Positions 1 to 12,900 of a stretch of DNA of 64,000 nucleotides are shown here, piece after piece (the stretch's first letter is position 1; the number at the start of each line of letters is the position of its first letter). Both the position numbers and the translations under genes were made by a program. The stretch is taken from the NCBI RefSeq assembly GCF_037975245.1, contig NC_092562.1:8101001-8165000 (forward strand). The letters run 5' to 3'. Under the pieces are notes generated by a model. That model was not told where the DNA came from, did not search any database, and saw only the letters and a program-made list of their open reading frames with translations. This stretch comes from Apostichopus japonicus (taxonomy: Eukaryota > Echinodermata > Holothuroidea > Aspidochirotida > Stichopodidae).

Positions 1-1682
1 GAGAGTGTTGATAATGTATGCTTATAATAGAGAGTTGATTATGTAGACTAATACGATAGAGAGTGTTGATAATGTAGGCTAATAAGCTACAGAGAGTTGA
101 TAAAGTAGGCTAATAAGATAGAGTTGATTATTATAGGCTAATAAGATAGAGTTGATAATGTAGGCTAATAAGATACAGAGAGTTGATAAGGTAGGCTAAT
201 AATATACAGAGAGTTGATAATGTAGACTAATAAGATAGAGTTGATAAAGTAGGCTGATAAGATACAGAGAGTTGATAATGTACGCTTATAATAGAGAGTT
301 GATAATGTAGACTAATAAGATAGAGAGCGTTGATAATGTAGGCTTATAAGAAAGAGTTGATAATGAAGGGTAATAAGATAGAGTTGATTATGTAGGCTAA
401 TAAGACAGAGTTGATAATGTAGGCTAATAAGATACAGAGAGTTGATAATGTAGGCTAATAAGATACAGAGAGTTGATAATGTAGGCTAATAAGATACAGA
501 GAGTTGATAATGAAGGCTAATAAAACAGAGAGTGTTGATAATGTATGCTTATAATAGAGAGTTGATTATGTAGACTAATACGATAGAGAGTGTTGATAAT
601 GTAGGCTAATAAGCTACAGAGAGTTGATAAAGTAGGCTAATAAGATAGAGTTGATTATTATAGGCTAATAAGATAGAGTTGATAATGTAGGCTAATAAGA
701 TACAGAGAGTTGATAAGGTAGGCTAATAATATACAGAGAGTTGATAATGTAGACTAATAAGATAGAGAGTGTAATAAGATAGAGTAATAGATAGAGTTGA
801 TTATGTAGGCTAATAAGATACAGAGAGTTGATAATGTAGGCTAATAAGATACAGAGAGTTGATAATGTAGGCTAATAAGATACAGAGAGTTGATAATGTA
901 GGCTAATAAGATAGAGAGTGTTGATAATGTATGCTTATAATAGAGAGTTGATTATGTAGACTAATAAGATAGAGAGTGTTGATAATGTAGCCTAATAAGA
1001 TAGTGTTGATAATGTAGGCTAATAAGATAGAGTTGATAATGTAGGCTAATAAGATACAGAGAGTTGATAAAGTAGGCTAATAAGATACAGAGAGTTTATA
1101 ATGTAGGCTAATAAGATAGAGAGTGTTGATAATGTAGGCAAATAAGATTGAGTTGATAATGTAGGCTAATAAGATACAGAGAGTTGATAATGTAAGCTAA
1201 TAAGATAGAGAGTGTTGATATTGTAGGCTAATAAGATAGAGTTGATAGTGTAGGCTAATAAGATACAGAGAGTTGATAAAGTAGGCTAATAAGATACAGA
1301 GAGTTGATAATGTAGGCTAATAAGATACAGAGAGTTGATAATGTAGGCTAATAAGATACAGAGAGTTGATAATGAAGGCTAATAAAACAGAGAGTGTTGA
1401 TAATGTATGCTTATAATAGAGAGTTGATTATGTAGACTAATACGATAGAGAGTGTTGATAATGTAGGCTAATAAGCTACAGAGAGTTGATAAAGTAGGCT
1501 AATAAGATAGAGTTGATTATTATAGGCTAATAAGATAGAGTTGATAATGTAGGCTAATAAGATACAGAGAGTTGATAAAGTAGGCTAATAAGATACAGAG
1601 AGTTGATAATGTAGGCTTATATTAAAGAGTTGATAATGTAGACTAATAAGATAGAGAATGTTGATAATGTTGGCTAATAAGA
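1..1682. repeat. Minisatellite with 27/31-bp monomers and higher-order blocks
   Basis: The monomer reads roughly TTGATAATGTAGGCTAATAA followed by GATAGAG or GATACAGAGAG, giving units of about 27 or 31 bp. A longer block that begins GAGAGTGTTGATAATGTATG at position 1 recurs at 528 and 1390. The first two copies look identical over about 240 bp and the third over about 200 bp. The array is cut by the left edge of the window and ends near 1682. No coding potential is seen; the abundant stop codons reflect the TAATAA core. Confidence 0.95.
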
Positions 1683-3796
1683 TATAGGCATATATGATTA
1701 CACTCAGTGTGGGTATCTAGATTTGGAGTTTCCCAACTAGCAGGATGACCAAACCAAGAACCCAATACAGAGTAAATGGGTACTTGACATTCAGTTAATT
1801 TTTAATTAATGATGAATTAATTGCGGTTGGGAATGGAGACAATATTAAAGAAAGCCTTCATCACTTTGGCATTTTGGAAAATGTTTTATGTTACTTCAAC
1901 ACCAAGTACTATGCAGTTTTTCCTTATAAAAAATAAGTTAATAAAGGTTTCTGATACTCAGACATTCAATACTATAGTGAATTGAGACTTGACTTAATTC
2001 AGACTAGCCCTCGGTGGCTTGAGACTTGACTTGGGGCTTGACCAAAAGGACCTCATGACATCACTGGATTGTGACTCCTCATTTTGTAAACACAATAACT
2101 CATCATGTATAGCATGCATAAACGTCATACTTAGTATGTACATATATGCTCCTCAGTGAGTTCTTGACTGAAATAATATTGGTAGAGGTCAAATGTCACT
2201 TGAGGTCACCATCAGCCAAAACATGAAAAGCTTGTAAACAAGCTCACTCAACAATTATTAAAAGGTTTGGTGAATCAAATAGATAAGTTTTTATTGCCCC
2301 TCAATGTTTACTATCTTTATCACAGTTTATGATGGATGCCAAAGATCATGATATATATATGCAAAGGTTTTTCTATGTGCAGCATTACAGGTCTTCATGA
2401 TGCACTGTGATGCCATCAAAATGTTGTGTTCTTCACCAACCAGAGCTACCAGTTCATTTCAGCCACCAACCAACTCTTACTATTCTATGACTCATTCATG
2501 ACTTTATCTTATTCATTGCAAGTATTTGAAAACATTCCAATGTTCAACTTTACTTTCTCTAGACAACCTCTAACAACCATCTCAGTACAGCCTTGCAATA
2601 TTATGTATATATATAATCTTTGACCTTTCACTTCAACTGAGCTGACAAGGACCAAGTGTGATGAAGAGTCCCAGTAAAAGTGTGTCTGCTATCAGAAACA
2701 TATGCAACTGTAGTTATGTGCAATATTTAACAGATTTCATGGTCTACTTGGTATGTACACAATATTATAACTCAGTTCTTTTGTCTGTAGTTCTACTGAC
2801 AGTGTGGGTCAAGCTGAACTGGAACAAAATCTGTCCACAAAAAAACAACAAACTGTACCAACAACAGCATTATGTTTGTACCTTGTACCAAGTTTAAGAT
2901 TTATCAAAAGCTTTACCACCCAATAAAGCCTGTTTCAAACTGTCCAGATTTTGAGCACTACTCTCCTTATACAACCTTTGACCCCTAGTAAAAAACAATA
3001 TCAGTCAAAACTGGCATCTACACATTATATATTATCTAAATGCATAACTAATAGATTCACCTATAAAGTTGAAATTAATTAATTTGAAGGTTTACACAGG
3101 TTCTCAAATGACCTTTGACCTGCACCAAAAACAAACTTACCACTAATGATTCTAATGAAAGATGGACTTACATTGAGTTTACAATGTTTTCATGTTATGA
3201 TCACTATTGACCTCAAATGACATAACCAAGAATCCAAGGCACCTTCACACCAACTATGAGATTGATCGAAGCTAGACATATTGAGTTACCGTGTTTACAT
3301 GGTTTTGACCACTGGTGGCCTCATATGCAGGATGTAGACTTTGCTTATCAATTTTCTACTTGGTTACAAATACTGTACCTCTGTAACTGCCAAGAGAGCT
3401 GAAAATCGGTGATGTTTTTGGTGGTTATTTCAAAACTACGGTTTCATGTTAATAAAGTGTGTTAAAATTTTAAATAAGGCAAGAAATCACAGTCTTCTGG
3501 TTTTTTTTCAAAGTAATCAAGATGAAGAACCTTCATAGCAAAAAAAAATGAGGCTTACAAACTATATTAGAGATAATTGATAGTTCCTTTTGTGTCATCA
3601 TTTTTTTTGGGTGAATATCCCATATTTTTTATATTCACCATATTGCTTTATTATCTGCTTTAACTAATAGAACAAGTTTCAACTTATATATTTACAGAGA
3701 ATGTTTTCAAAATAGACCTCAGTGATCCAAGCTGTCATGTTAGATCTCTGTTTAATTATGAGATATATTGAAATTCATCATATTTAACACCTTTAG
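1683..3796. other. Non-coding sequence upstream of the first recognised exon
   Basis: I see no exon or complete mobile element here. Short open frames near 2426 and 2658 have no recognisable domain. Scattered decayed pieces of the AGGTCA-bearing family found elsewhere are present, including a perfect AGGTCAAAGGTCA on the minus strand at 3109-3121 and a degraded one near 2186. The stretch is probably an intron of the receptor gene, because the exon at 3797 starts in phase 1 and needs an upstream partner. Confidence 0.6.
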
Positions 3797-3913
3797 CCAT
3801 TGCTGCATATCTGAGTCCTAGGTTAATTGAAGTAACTGAAGGAGATGTTGGACAAAAAGCAGTTACCGTTCAAGTCTGTCGACAACCATCTTCAGAAGAA
3901 GTAACCCTTGCAG
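3797..3913 (+). CDS. Receptor exon: Calx-beta domain 1, first half
   Basis: This 117-base exon is flanked by CTTTAG and a GT donor and is phase 1 at both ends. It encodes [20 protein letters not shown] followed by VTVQVCRQP, the opening strands of a Calx-beta fold with the EGD calcium-site signature. The cysteine in VCR is repeated at the same place in the second Calx-beta domain of this gene. It joins in frame to the exon at 13052 across a 9.1-kb intron filled with mobile elements. Confidence 0.82.
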
Positions 3914-6900
3914 GTTTGGGCTTATTTTTATCTTTAGTTTTAGAAGATCAAAGTATTGTAAGTTTTGTGAATGCATTGTGATTTGATTTGGCAAAAACAT
4001 AAAAGTACTTAAAATGGTTAGACTGACTTCTCATGGATGCAAACATATTGACAATGAAGAAAATATGAAAGTAACTTATATCATCTCAAGGCAAGGGTTT
4101 CTGAAACCTACAGGCAAGAGATAATAGCCTCACTATTACAAGCTGTTGAATTGATACAGTATATGCCAATTGGATAGCCCTGTTGATGAAATTAAAAGTC
4201 AGGCTATTTTAATGTGGAATATGTTTCAATTTATTTGTTGCAGTTAGCTGCTGAGTCTCATCATTTGTGGTCTTTCAAATGTTTTTTCTATCAAACTGTT
4301 TGTTGTGGGCCTCTTAAGTTACTGTGTACTGTATTTGGTCACATGCAACTTGACAGGTAAATTAGAGAGTGGGGGGGGGGGCTGGTTTTCATCTTTCTTT
4401 AATTGTCAACCTCACCTTGGTTAAACTAGATCTAAAATAAACAATATTCTCTTCTACTTGAGAGAAATAGTATGTCAGATTAATACAGGTAAAATAGGTA
4501 ATATCAGATACCTTATCATTAGAAACGAACCAGTCTTTATATGAATCATTTGCATGATTGTAGGCATGGGCGGGATTACGGGGGGGGGGGGCAAGAGGGG
4601 GCATTTGCCCCCCCACTTTTACCCAGACCATAGTTTACTTTTGTGTCGTTTTTGCAGACAAATGTGCACAACCCTAATCGAATTTATTCCCCCACAACAG
4701 CTCTATCAAAAAGGCCTATTTGTTTCGAATCTAAGTATGTAGCATGCAGAATAACTGGAGCTGGAGCTGGCACACTAGCAATTCAATTCTGCATGTGATG
4801 AATCCGCGGCATGTGCTACAGTGCTAGCTTCATGAATTGATTTTCAACGTTGCTGCTCTACTGAATGCGTTGAATAACTAAATCTAGAGAAACGATTTAC
4901 GAAAGCCAGATTTGCATATTGGGTATATCAATAATTAAATTCAATACACTGACACATGACACCCCCCCCCCGTGTCATTCAACAATATGCAATGGCAATG
5001 CCGATGTAATTTCTTTACTGCTCGAAATCCTGGAATGATGCATGCAAATCGAATAATGTAAATAACAAATTGGCACTAACACAGTAACACATTCAATCCA
5101 TTGTTACAGTATACAGCACTCGGCAGTTTCGGTAGAGCCGATAAAATAATGTGTGGCTTTGAGTTCCGTTTTCGGATCTATTCTCCATGATGAATGAAAC
5201 ACTTACCTTTGTTTTTGCATAAAAGGTAATTTCTTGCACTCGATTTCTTTCGGGGGTAAAGGTATGTTCAACCCCCAATATTTGCCAAGTTCTCCAAGAA
5301 GTTGGGACCGCGAGGAGAATTTCTAAGTGGGTGCTGAACATATTCTCGATCGTCCAATGCACAATATACTAATACTTTTAGGGGAAAGAACTGTCTAGGT
5401 GCAATTTATTGTTACCAGAGGTGTCATTTTTGCTGATCTAGGATTTCTTTTTTGCTTAAATTTTGACGCGCCAACTGATGGTGGTGCACCGCCTAAGTAG
5501 TGACGTATTAGCTTTAGTTGTGCATCACCATATAAGTTCTTCTATCCGTCCTCCCTAAATTTACAATAGTTCATTAATTGTTTAAGTGCAATTTAAAGCC
5601 TATATGGGTGTTAATTTTACGGATCTAAGGGTACCTTTCATTGAAGTTTCGACGCTCCTTGCTAACCGATGATGGCGCCCGCTTAGATAGTGACGTATAA
5701 CAAAAGTTGTACATCACCATCTGACCATATGTTCTACTATCAATCCTCTTCAAATTTTTAAACGATAATCAACTATCTAGATACAATTGCAGACATGAGA
5801 TCCATATTTCAAGGATGGGTACATGCAGCTTAGAGTACTCCGTCGGGAAGTGTCGTTTCCGGCCATCTGGAGGGTTTGTAAAGCCAAAAAATTTATTGTA
5901 CTCTCCGCGCCAACCAATGGTGGCGCTCCGCTTAGATAGTCTTGCCGGCAGGTTTTCTCCCCTGGGCTGATGGCCCCAGAAAGAGTTCAAACACTTTGGA
6001 TTTGATGTCTGAAACAATTATTTATTCAGCTGTGACCAAGTGGTGTCAAAAAACCTAAACATAAACACAACAATTTAAAAGAAAAAGAGGGCGCTAGCCC
6101 GATTTATGAATATACAGAAAGTCATTCTCATCTCTCCATCCCTCCCCCTTCTTGATAAGTTTTTATCAAAATACTAAATTGTCCTGATAAAATATAAAAG
6201 AAAAGTATACAATGATAAAGAAAGATATGGGATAAAAGTGTTTCCTTTCACAAATACCCAACTGTCTATGAAAACAATCTCTAACTAGAAACCGACATAA
6301 CCTAACAAAACCTAACTGTCCTTCTGCAAGACCTAATCTCTTTCTAAAAGGGGGCATAACCTTGAAATAGTTCTTGTAAGAATCTTTTTGCCTACTTGGA
6401 CTCTCACCACCCTTACATGCCCATCCACACCGGGTAAAACTTCCACTATCCGTCCCAGGGGCCAGCTCCCTCTAGGTGTATCTGAGCTATACACTATAAC
6501 CACATCTTCCACTTTCAAATCCCTCTGTGGTAGTCGCCATTTCCTCCGTTGCTTGAGCAGCGGTAGCCACTTCTTCAGCCACCGATGCCAGAAGTGTCGG
6601 ACCAACTCCTGGACCTTCCGCCATCGTTTTCTTGGACTGAAACTGCCGTCGTCCACTGCATCCACTGCAAACTGTCCTCCGGCCTGCCCATGTAAGAAAT
6701 GATTTGGCGTCAAAGGAACGTCATCCTGTGAGTCTGCCGACTGATAAGTCAACGGACTGGAGTTAGCAGTGCCTCTACACCAGTGAATACTGTAGTCAAT
6801 TCCTCATCTGTAATATCTGCCTTATAAACCACATTTTTAATGGCTTTCTTAGCTGCCTTAATCATTGTCTCGTGCACACCACCAAAATGCGGATTAAAAT

Positions 6901-9900
6901 GCCATTTGATCATTTGGTTATTTGTTGACCTTGTTATTTTGTCTTTGTCCATCCTGTCGACTAACTCTCTGAGTTCTTTTTCCGCACCTTTGAAATTTGT
7001 CCCATTGTCGGAAATCATTTCTACCGGAACACCACGACGATTAATCATCCTGTTTAATGCATTCAGGAATGAATCTGTGTCGAGTCCGTAAGCCATTTCC
7101 AAATGAACCGTGCGAGAGGATAGGCAGGTAAACAAACACAAATATCTCTTTAATTGAATTCGTCCCCGACCCTGTTTTGCCAGGAATGGACCTGCGAAAT
7201 CTACTGATGTCCGGGCGAAAGCTCTCAACGGTAGCTTCACCCTAATGCTCGGAAGCGGTGACATAATCTGTGATGCAGTCTTTGTTTTAAGTCTTTTACA
7301 CCCGAAACATTCTCTTCCCAGTCTCGGATCTCCTCTCTGGCAGCGATTATCCAGTATTTACTGGATAGATCTGCTAGAATCTGATTTTTTCCCCCAACAT
7401 GGTGTCTCTCGTCGTGGAACTGTTTTACGATTAGTTTGGTTAGCCAATTTTTCCTTGGCAAAATAATCGGGTACCTTGCATCATAAGACAAGAAGTCAGC
7501 ATTGCGCAACCTCCCGTCACACCTCAATAAAGCCTCGTCATCGAGCTTTGGATTCAAACTCAGGATCTTACTCGAGGCTGTAATTAGTCGACCATTTAAT
7601 AATGCTTGATACTCGTTCGGAAATGCACTCCGTTGTGCACCTCGTATTACACACTTTTCTGACTGCCGAAGTTCTTCTGGACAAAGTTCACCTTTTCTTC
7701 GACCAGGCTCCGGTGATCGACAATTGTCCAAAAATCTCTGCACCCATGACCGAACTCTGATATATTTTGACCAATCTGAGTAACGGCTGGGTTCTAACCT
7801 GAATGACTTTTGACAGTCAGTTGAATGCGCGAGTGTCATTGTTAACATTGACACACTGACTGTTCCTTGTTTACGGTCTTCCTCCTTGAAACCACTCTCA
7901 ACTTTATTCTCAGGCCACCTGGACTCTGCTTGTTTCAAGAACCCTGGTCCTGACCACCAGAATTCCCCATCTACCAGGTCGGACGCTCTCATCCCTCGGC
8001 TGAGTAGGTCTGCTGGGTTTTGGCTGGTCGGAAAGTATCTCCACTGTTTTGGCTCCGTCATTTCCTGGATCTCACCGACACGATTGGCTACAAACGGTTT
8101 GAACTTTCTACTTTGTCGACAAACCCACCAGAGAACATTCATGCTATCCGACCAAAATGTAACATCTCGGATCGACAACTCCAATGCTCCGACAATTGAG
8201 ATCGCCAATCCTAATCCCAATACTGCAGCGATTAGTTCTAGCCGTGGCACACTTGTAGCTGATAATGGCACCACTCTAGTCTTTGAGGCGACAAATCTAC
8301 TCTCTATATGACCACTCTTATATTTTGTGATGGCATAGACCACCCCACCATAAGCCTCTTGGGAGGCATCCACAAAGCAATGGAGTGACATGAATTCCAT
8401 CGCTTCATCAAGCCTCAGACACCTGGGGAGCTGGACATTTATAAGAATACTGATTTCTTTAAACCACCTATCCACTTTCCCCGCCAAATCCCCAACAACT
8501 GGTTCATCCCACTCTAGGCCCGCAGCCCATAACTCCTGAATAATTATTTTGCCCCGCACTATGAATGGTGAAATGAAACCCAGGGGATCGAATATTGTAG
8601 CTAATTTCCTTAAAATACTTCTCTTAGTCAATTTGTAGTCCGCTGGTAGCGGACTTGGCTGGAAGGCAAAGACATCCTCTTTGGACCGCCAGAGAACTCC
8701 CAACGTTTTAACTGATGGGAGCTCACCTTCCTCTAAGCTAATTTCTGCAGCCCTATCTTCAGGTGGAATGCATGCCAGAACCTCAGGACTATTGGACAGC
8801 CACTTCCGGGCATGCATTCCCGCTGCTCCCCAAAGCTTTGATAACTGGTTATACAATTCACACCCACTCTCTACGTCTGGAACCGAGTCCATGTTGTCAT
8901 CCATGTAAGTGGACTTCAGCACGGTGTCAGCAGCCATTGGTAACTCTGCTTGGTGGGACTTAGCATGCTCTTGCACAACAAATTGTGCCATGAACGGTGA
9001 TGCATTGACCCCAAACACCACTCGTTCAAACTCATACTCCTCTGGAGGTCTAGTCTGTTCAAGATCTCTCCAAAGAAACCTATGGTATGACCTGTCACTT
9101 GGTTGCAAACGAATTTGCAAATACATCTCAGTGATGTCACACACTATTGCTACTAACCCTTTTCGAAACCTAAATATGACGTCGAATAATTCCCTTTGTA
9201 GTTTGGGACCCTGTTTGATTTTATCATTCAAGGAGACCCCTTTTAACTTTTCAGAAGCATCAAAGACCAGACGAGTTTTTGTTGTTGTCTTATCTGGTCA
9301 GACAACTGGGAAGTGAGGGAGGTACCACTTCTGACCTTCCCCGATCGCCTCTAAACCTGTTACTTTGTGAATGTATCCTTTTTGCAGATAGTCCTCAATG
9401 ACTTTTGAATACGACCTTCCTAACTCTGGATTAGACAACAATCGTCTTTCAGTACTCTCTAATCGATTAACTGCCAAGGGCATGTTATCTGGAAGATACA
9501 CTTCATCACTACTCTTCCAAGGAACCCCTACTTGGTACCGACCATTATCATACTTCAAGCTACACTTAGCTTCCTTTATTACATCAGTATCCTCTGACCT
9601 TAATGTAAAGCCACTTGGTCCAACACCATACCTCTTAACCTGCCAAAACGGGCGAATTGTCCAGTTTAGCTCACTCTCATCTGTCATTGTACTATTGTGA
9701 GTAAAATAGGTTCTAACAAAACAGCTTCGTTCATCAAACTCACCATCCCTCATTGGCTGTCCAATACAAGTCCAGCTCAACCTAGTACGCCTAGCAATTG
9801 GTTCCCCTGGTTTGCCATATCTCTCATTGAGTAGTGCAAATCTATCAAGTCTACTCCAATTAATAAATCAATCTTTGACCTTTTCCCAAACTTGGGAAAT

Positions 9901-12900
9901 TTTACATCTTTTAGATGATGCCACTTTTTGGCCATGATATCCCAGTCTACGGCACGCATGTCACCTGTGACTTTATCGGTTGTTTTACCTTAAACTATTA
10001 TGTCCACACTTCTATCTAAACTCTCTAGTCCGAACTCTACTGGTATGGTCTCAAAGGTTTCGATTTGACCATTCAAAACACTAACTTCTCTTTTTTTCAG
10101 ACTTTCCCTGAAACCTAATTCAGCGGCAACATCTGAATTAATGAACGTTGAAGTACTGGCATCATCCAGAAGGGCATTAACCTTAATGCGTTTCTTGCCA
10201 TTCTTGACTATAACTGGCACCGTTCGCAATGCAACATACTTTCCTTTTCACTTTGCACCTGACATAACTGTAGCAGTCTGTGTACCAATACCACTACGAT
10301 CATCCACCCTTATTGATTTTTGATCATTTCTCTCCCCCTCCGTGGGGGGCCTGTTGACACTTTTGTCGACATTGTACTCCCTAGACTGTGGGGGTCTATC
10401 ATGCAGTAATCGATGGTGTGTTCTCTTACAACCATTGATATCACAAACTCTACTACGTGGACAATTCTGCCCTCTATGGTTATCTCCTAAACACCTAAAG
10501 AATAACCCTGTCTGTTTGGGTAACTGCCAACGTTCAGTTACTGTCATAGACTTAACTTCTTCACAAGCCCAAACACCATGTGGACCACTACACTGTTTAC
10601 ATGACCAACCCTGACCTGATGTTACAAATGTTCGAGCACGTCTACCAGACCTCTGTTCATTACCCCCAACTACGAGCTCATTAATCCCTCCAATGGCTTC
10701 ATAGACTACTGTTCGGTACTCTGCCTCTTTAATCACCCAATTTTTCAAAACCTCTATGGACTCCTGTTGCTGACTCTCTCTTAGCCACCTCTGGTGTTGT
10801 GTAACCATACTCTCTGTCATCTTCTTCACTAAGACCATATACAACAATCTACTATCTAGCTCTGAATATAGCCCTGAATCTTTCAGATTGAGAATAGTAA
10901 TGTCCAACAGATCTGAAAATTTCTCAACATCCTTTGAATTTCCTGGCCTTATAGGTTTGAAGTTATGTAACTCCTCAAACTGCAGTGCAATTTGCCTTCG
11001 TTTACCCCCATACTTCCTCTCTAGCCTCTCCTTCGCAGCCTCATATGCCGCCGCTGAATGGCCTAGGCTTTCAATACATCTGAGGACCTCCCCTGATAGA
11101 TACTGCCTTAATTGCAATAGTTTATATTCTGGTGTTGCAGGGGCATTGTCAATACATGACATGAAGGCAGCCTTCCAGTTTTCGAATACTTTGATATCCC
11201 CATCAAATACAGGAGTTGTCACTCTTTTCAACTGTTTCCACATATCCTGGCCTAGTGAACGCGATGCCTGTTCGGTAGACTTAGTTACTCTATCACGAAA
11301 AGAACCTGTTTCATCGTTTTCACTGTTTTCACTGTTTTGATCGTCATTAGGGGAATCCCCTGAAAATAGGTGGCGCGATTCAGGTATTGCTAAACCAGCA
11401 TTGCCACTGTCTGGCCTAGTGTTAACCCTAAATAGTTCACATACGAACCCACCTAACTTCTCTGTTTGCTTCTCCAAATTCTTTCTCCATGACTTCAATC
11501 TCCTCGATTACATGATCTGCCGCTGTATTATCTTTCATTTTGATGTACTGTTCGGATAAGGCAGTCATCAAAGTTTGAGCAGTCATTTGAGCTTTGTCAA
11601 CTTTCGCCCACGCTTCGTTAACGGTCGCTCTATCTACAGTATATCAACACTCTGTAACACATCTACGTGATCTAGTGAACGCCGACTTCACTTTCGATTT
11701 CTTGATTTTCATCTTCTGTATTTCGGCCAATCCGGCCTCGATATTCGATGTTTCTTCTGAATCAGACATCTTGACTGTGTAAACCTCGCTCTGCTACCAG
11801 TTTTCTGGGCTGATGGCCCCAGAAAGAGTTCAAACACTTTGGATTTGATGTCTGAAACAATTATTTATTCAGCTGTGACCAAGCGGTGTCAAAAAACCTA
11901 AATATAAACACGATTCAAAATAAAAAGAGGGCGCTAGCTCGATTTATGAATATACAGAAAATCATTCTCATCTCTCCACCCCCACTTTCACAACTCAAAT
12001 CCCGCCCCTGATTGTAGGCCTATAGTATGTTTGCGACCTTTTGTACTTTTCATGATTGAATTTGGAACACTAATTTGACATTGTCGACATTGAGACTGAT
12101 TACAGGTTAAATAAAAAATCTGACAAAACCACAGGAAATAATTTAGTGTTCTACTTTTGTGTAGCAGTTTTGAAGTCCCTGAGTTACGTTCTTATAAAAT
12201 ACTACATGACCTCTGTGTAAAAAACTGCTATACATGTTTGCATTTATATAGCATCAAATTTTGACCGTTTTGTATGGCATTTTGCAATGTGATACCAGAA
12301 GAATTTGGGTACTTTTACACTAGATCCGGATCAGATCCCCTGATGTTATCATCTCTGGGGTAACAATATGCTTTGATCCGGGCGAATTTACACTTGAGTT
12401 GTACTCTGATCCTCCGCAGCTTTTAAGCGGATGTACATAGGAATTAGCACATTCATTAAACAGGACCGGAATTTCACACAAGAATGCATGTGACATAATG
12501 CGGTTACCGGATATCTCGGGTCACTGTTGATGCTAGAGTGTTTACATTGCAAAATTGGTCTTGAAGACCGGATCAGATCCTGGTTTCTGCCAGCATCAAA
12601 ATAGGAGGATCAGATTCAGATCTGAACTGATCTGAACTATTCGATCGCTACAGCCGTGATCTGTACGTCAGGATCAGATCCTAATGTCGACGTCTGCTTT
12701 GGATCTAGTGTAAAAGCACTCTTATTCCCTGGAGCAGCCTGTATTGACTATACTGATCAATAACTAATAGGTATCTTAGTACTGGTATCAGACATTATTA
12801 GTTGCTACAACCAACTTTATTTGACCTGATCAGTGGAGGTAAAAGTCTTCATATTTATCCTTTACTCTGTGTAAACTAGTTACCATCTGACAGCATTCTA

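Larger units (their letters stand above)
5963..11978 (-). mobile_element. BEL/Pao LTR retrotransposon, decayed, antisense to the receptor
   Basis: Two direct repeats of 176 and 173 bp bound a 6.0-kb unit that reads on the minus strand. Inside, in order, are a primer-binding site, gag with a CCHC-like zinc finger, an aspartic protease, a reverse transcriptase with YMDD, RNase H, an H2C2 zinc-binding and integrase core, a C-terminal domain and a polypurine tract. Gag, protease, RT, RNase H, integrase order with this gag type is characteristic of BEL/Pao. Frameshifts and in-frame stops break the frame, so it is not expected to be active. It inserted into C-rich sequence (CCCC on both sides), so the usual 4-5 bp duplication cannot be resolved. 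The two LTRs differ at a handful of positions plus one scrambled stretch of about 20 bp. Confidence 0.93.
4565..12010. mobile_element. hAT-like DNA transposon (non-autonomous) carrying a nested BEL/Pao element
   Basis: The left end reads CATGGGCGGGATTACGG and the reverse complement of the right end reads CAGGGGCGGGATTTGAG, an inverted terminal repeat of about 13 bp with one mismatch. The ends are bracketed by the perfect 8-bp duplication ATTGTAGG. Without the BEL/Pao insertion the element is about 1.43 kb. No transposase domain is visible, so it would have depended on a helper element. Its interior has a C/G-rich palindromic start (4575-4625) and three degenerate copies of a GCCAACC-ATGGTGGCG motif near 5470, 5661 and 5909. 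The same motif is found in the 23062 element. It lies in the intron of the receptor's first Calx-beta domain. Confidence 0.82.

Noticed and set aside
1-1682. Possible CRISPR-like array
   Set aside because: Monomers abut without unique spacers and the context is a eukaryotic intron or intergenic region; it is a minisatellite.
7886-9316. Plus-strand open frames across the BEL/Pao element
   Set aside because: Shadows of the minus-strand pol frame; none has a domain.
10248-10250. Programmed readthrough of TGA between gag and protease
   Set aside because: Further in-frame stops occur at 9990 and 9298 in the same element, and BEL elements normally have one continuous frame; decay is simpler.
12299-12729. 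8-bp hAT duplication around the 12307 element
   Set aside because: Flanks AAGAATTT and TTATTCCC do not match, so I left the superfamily open.
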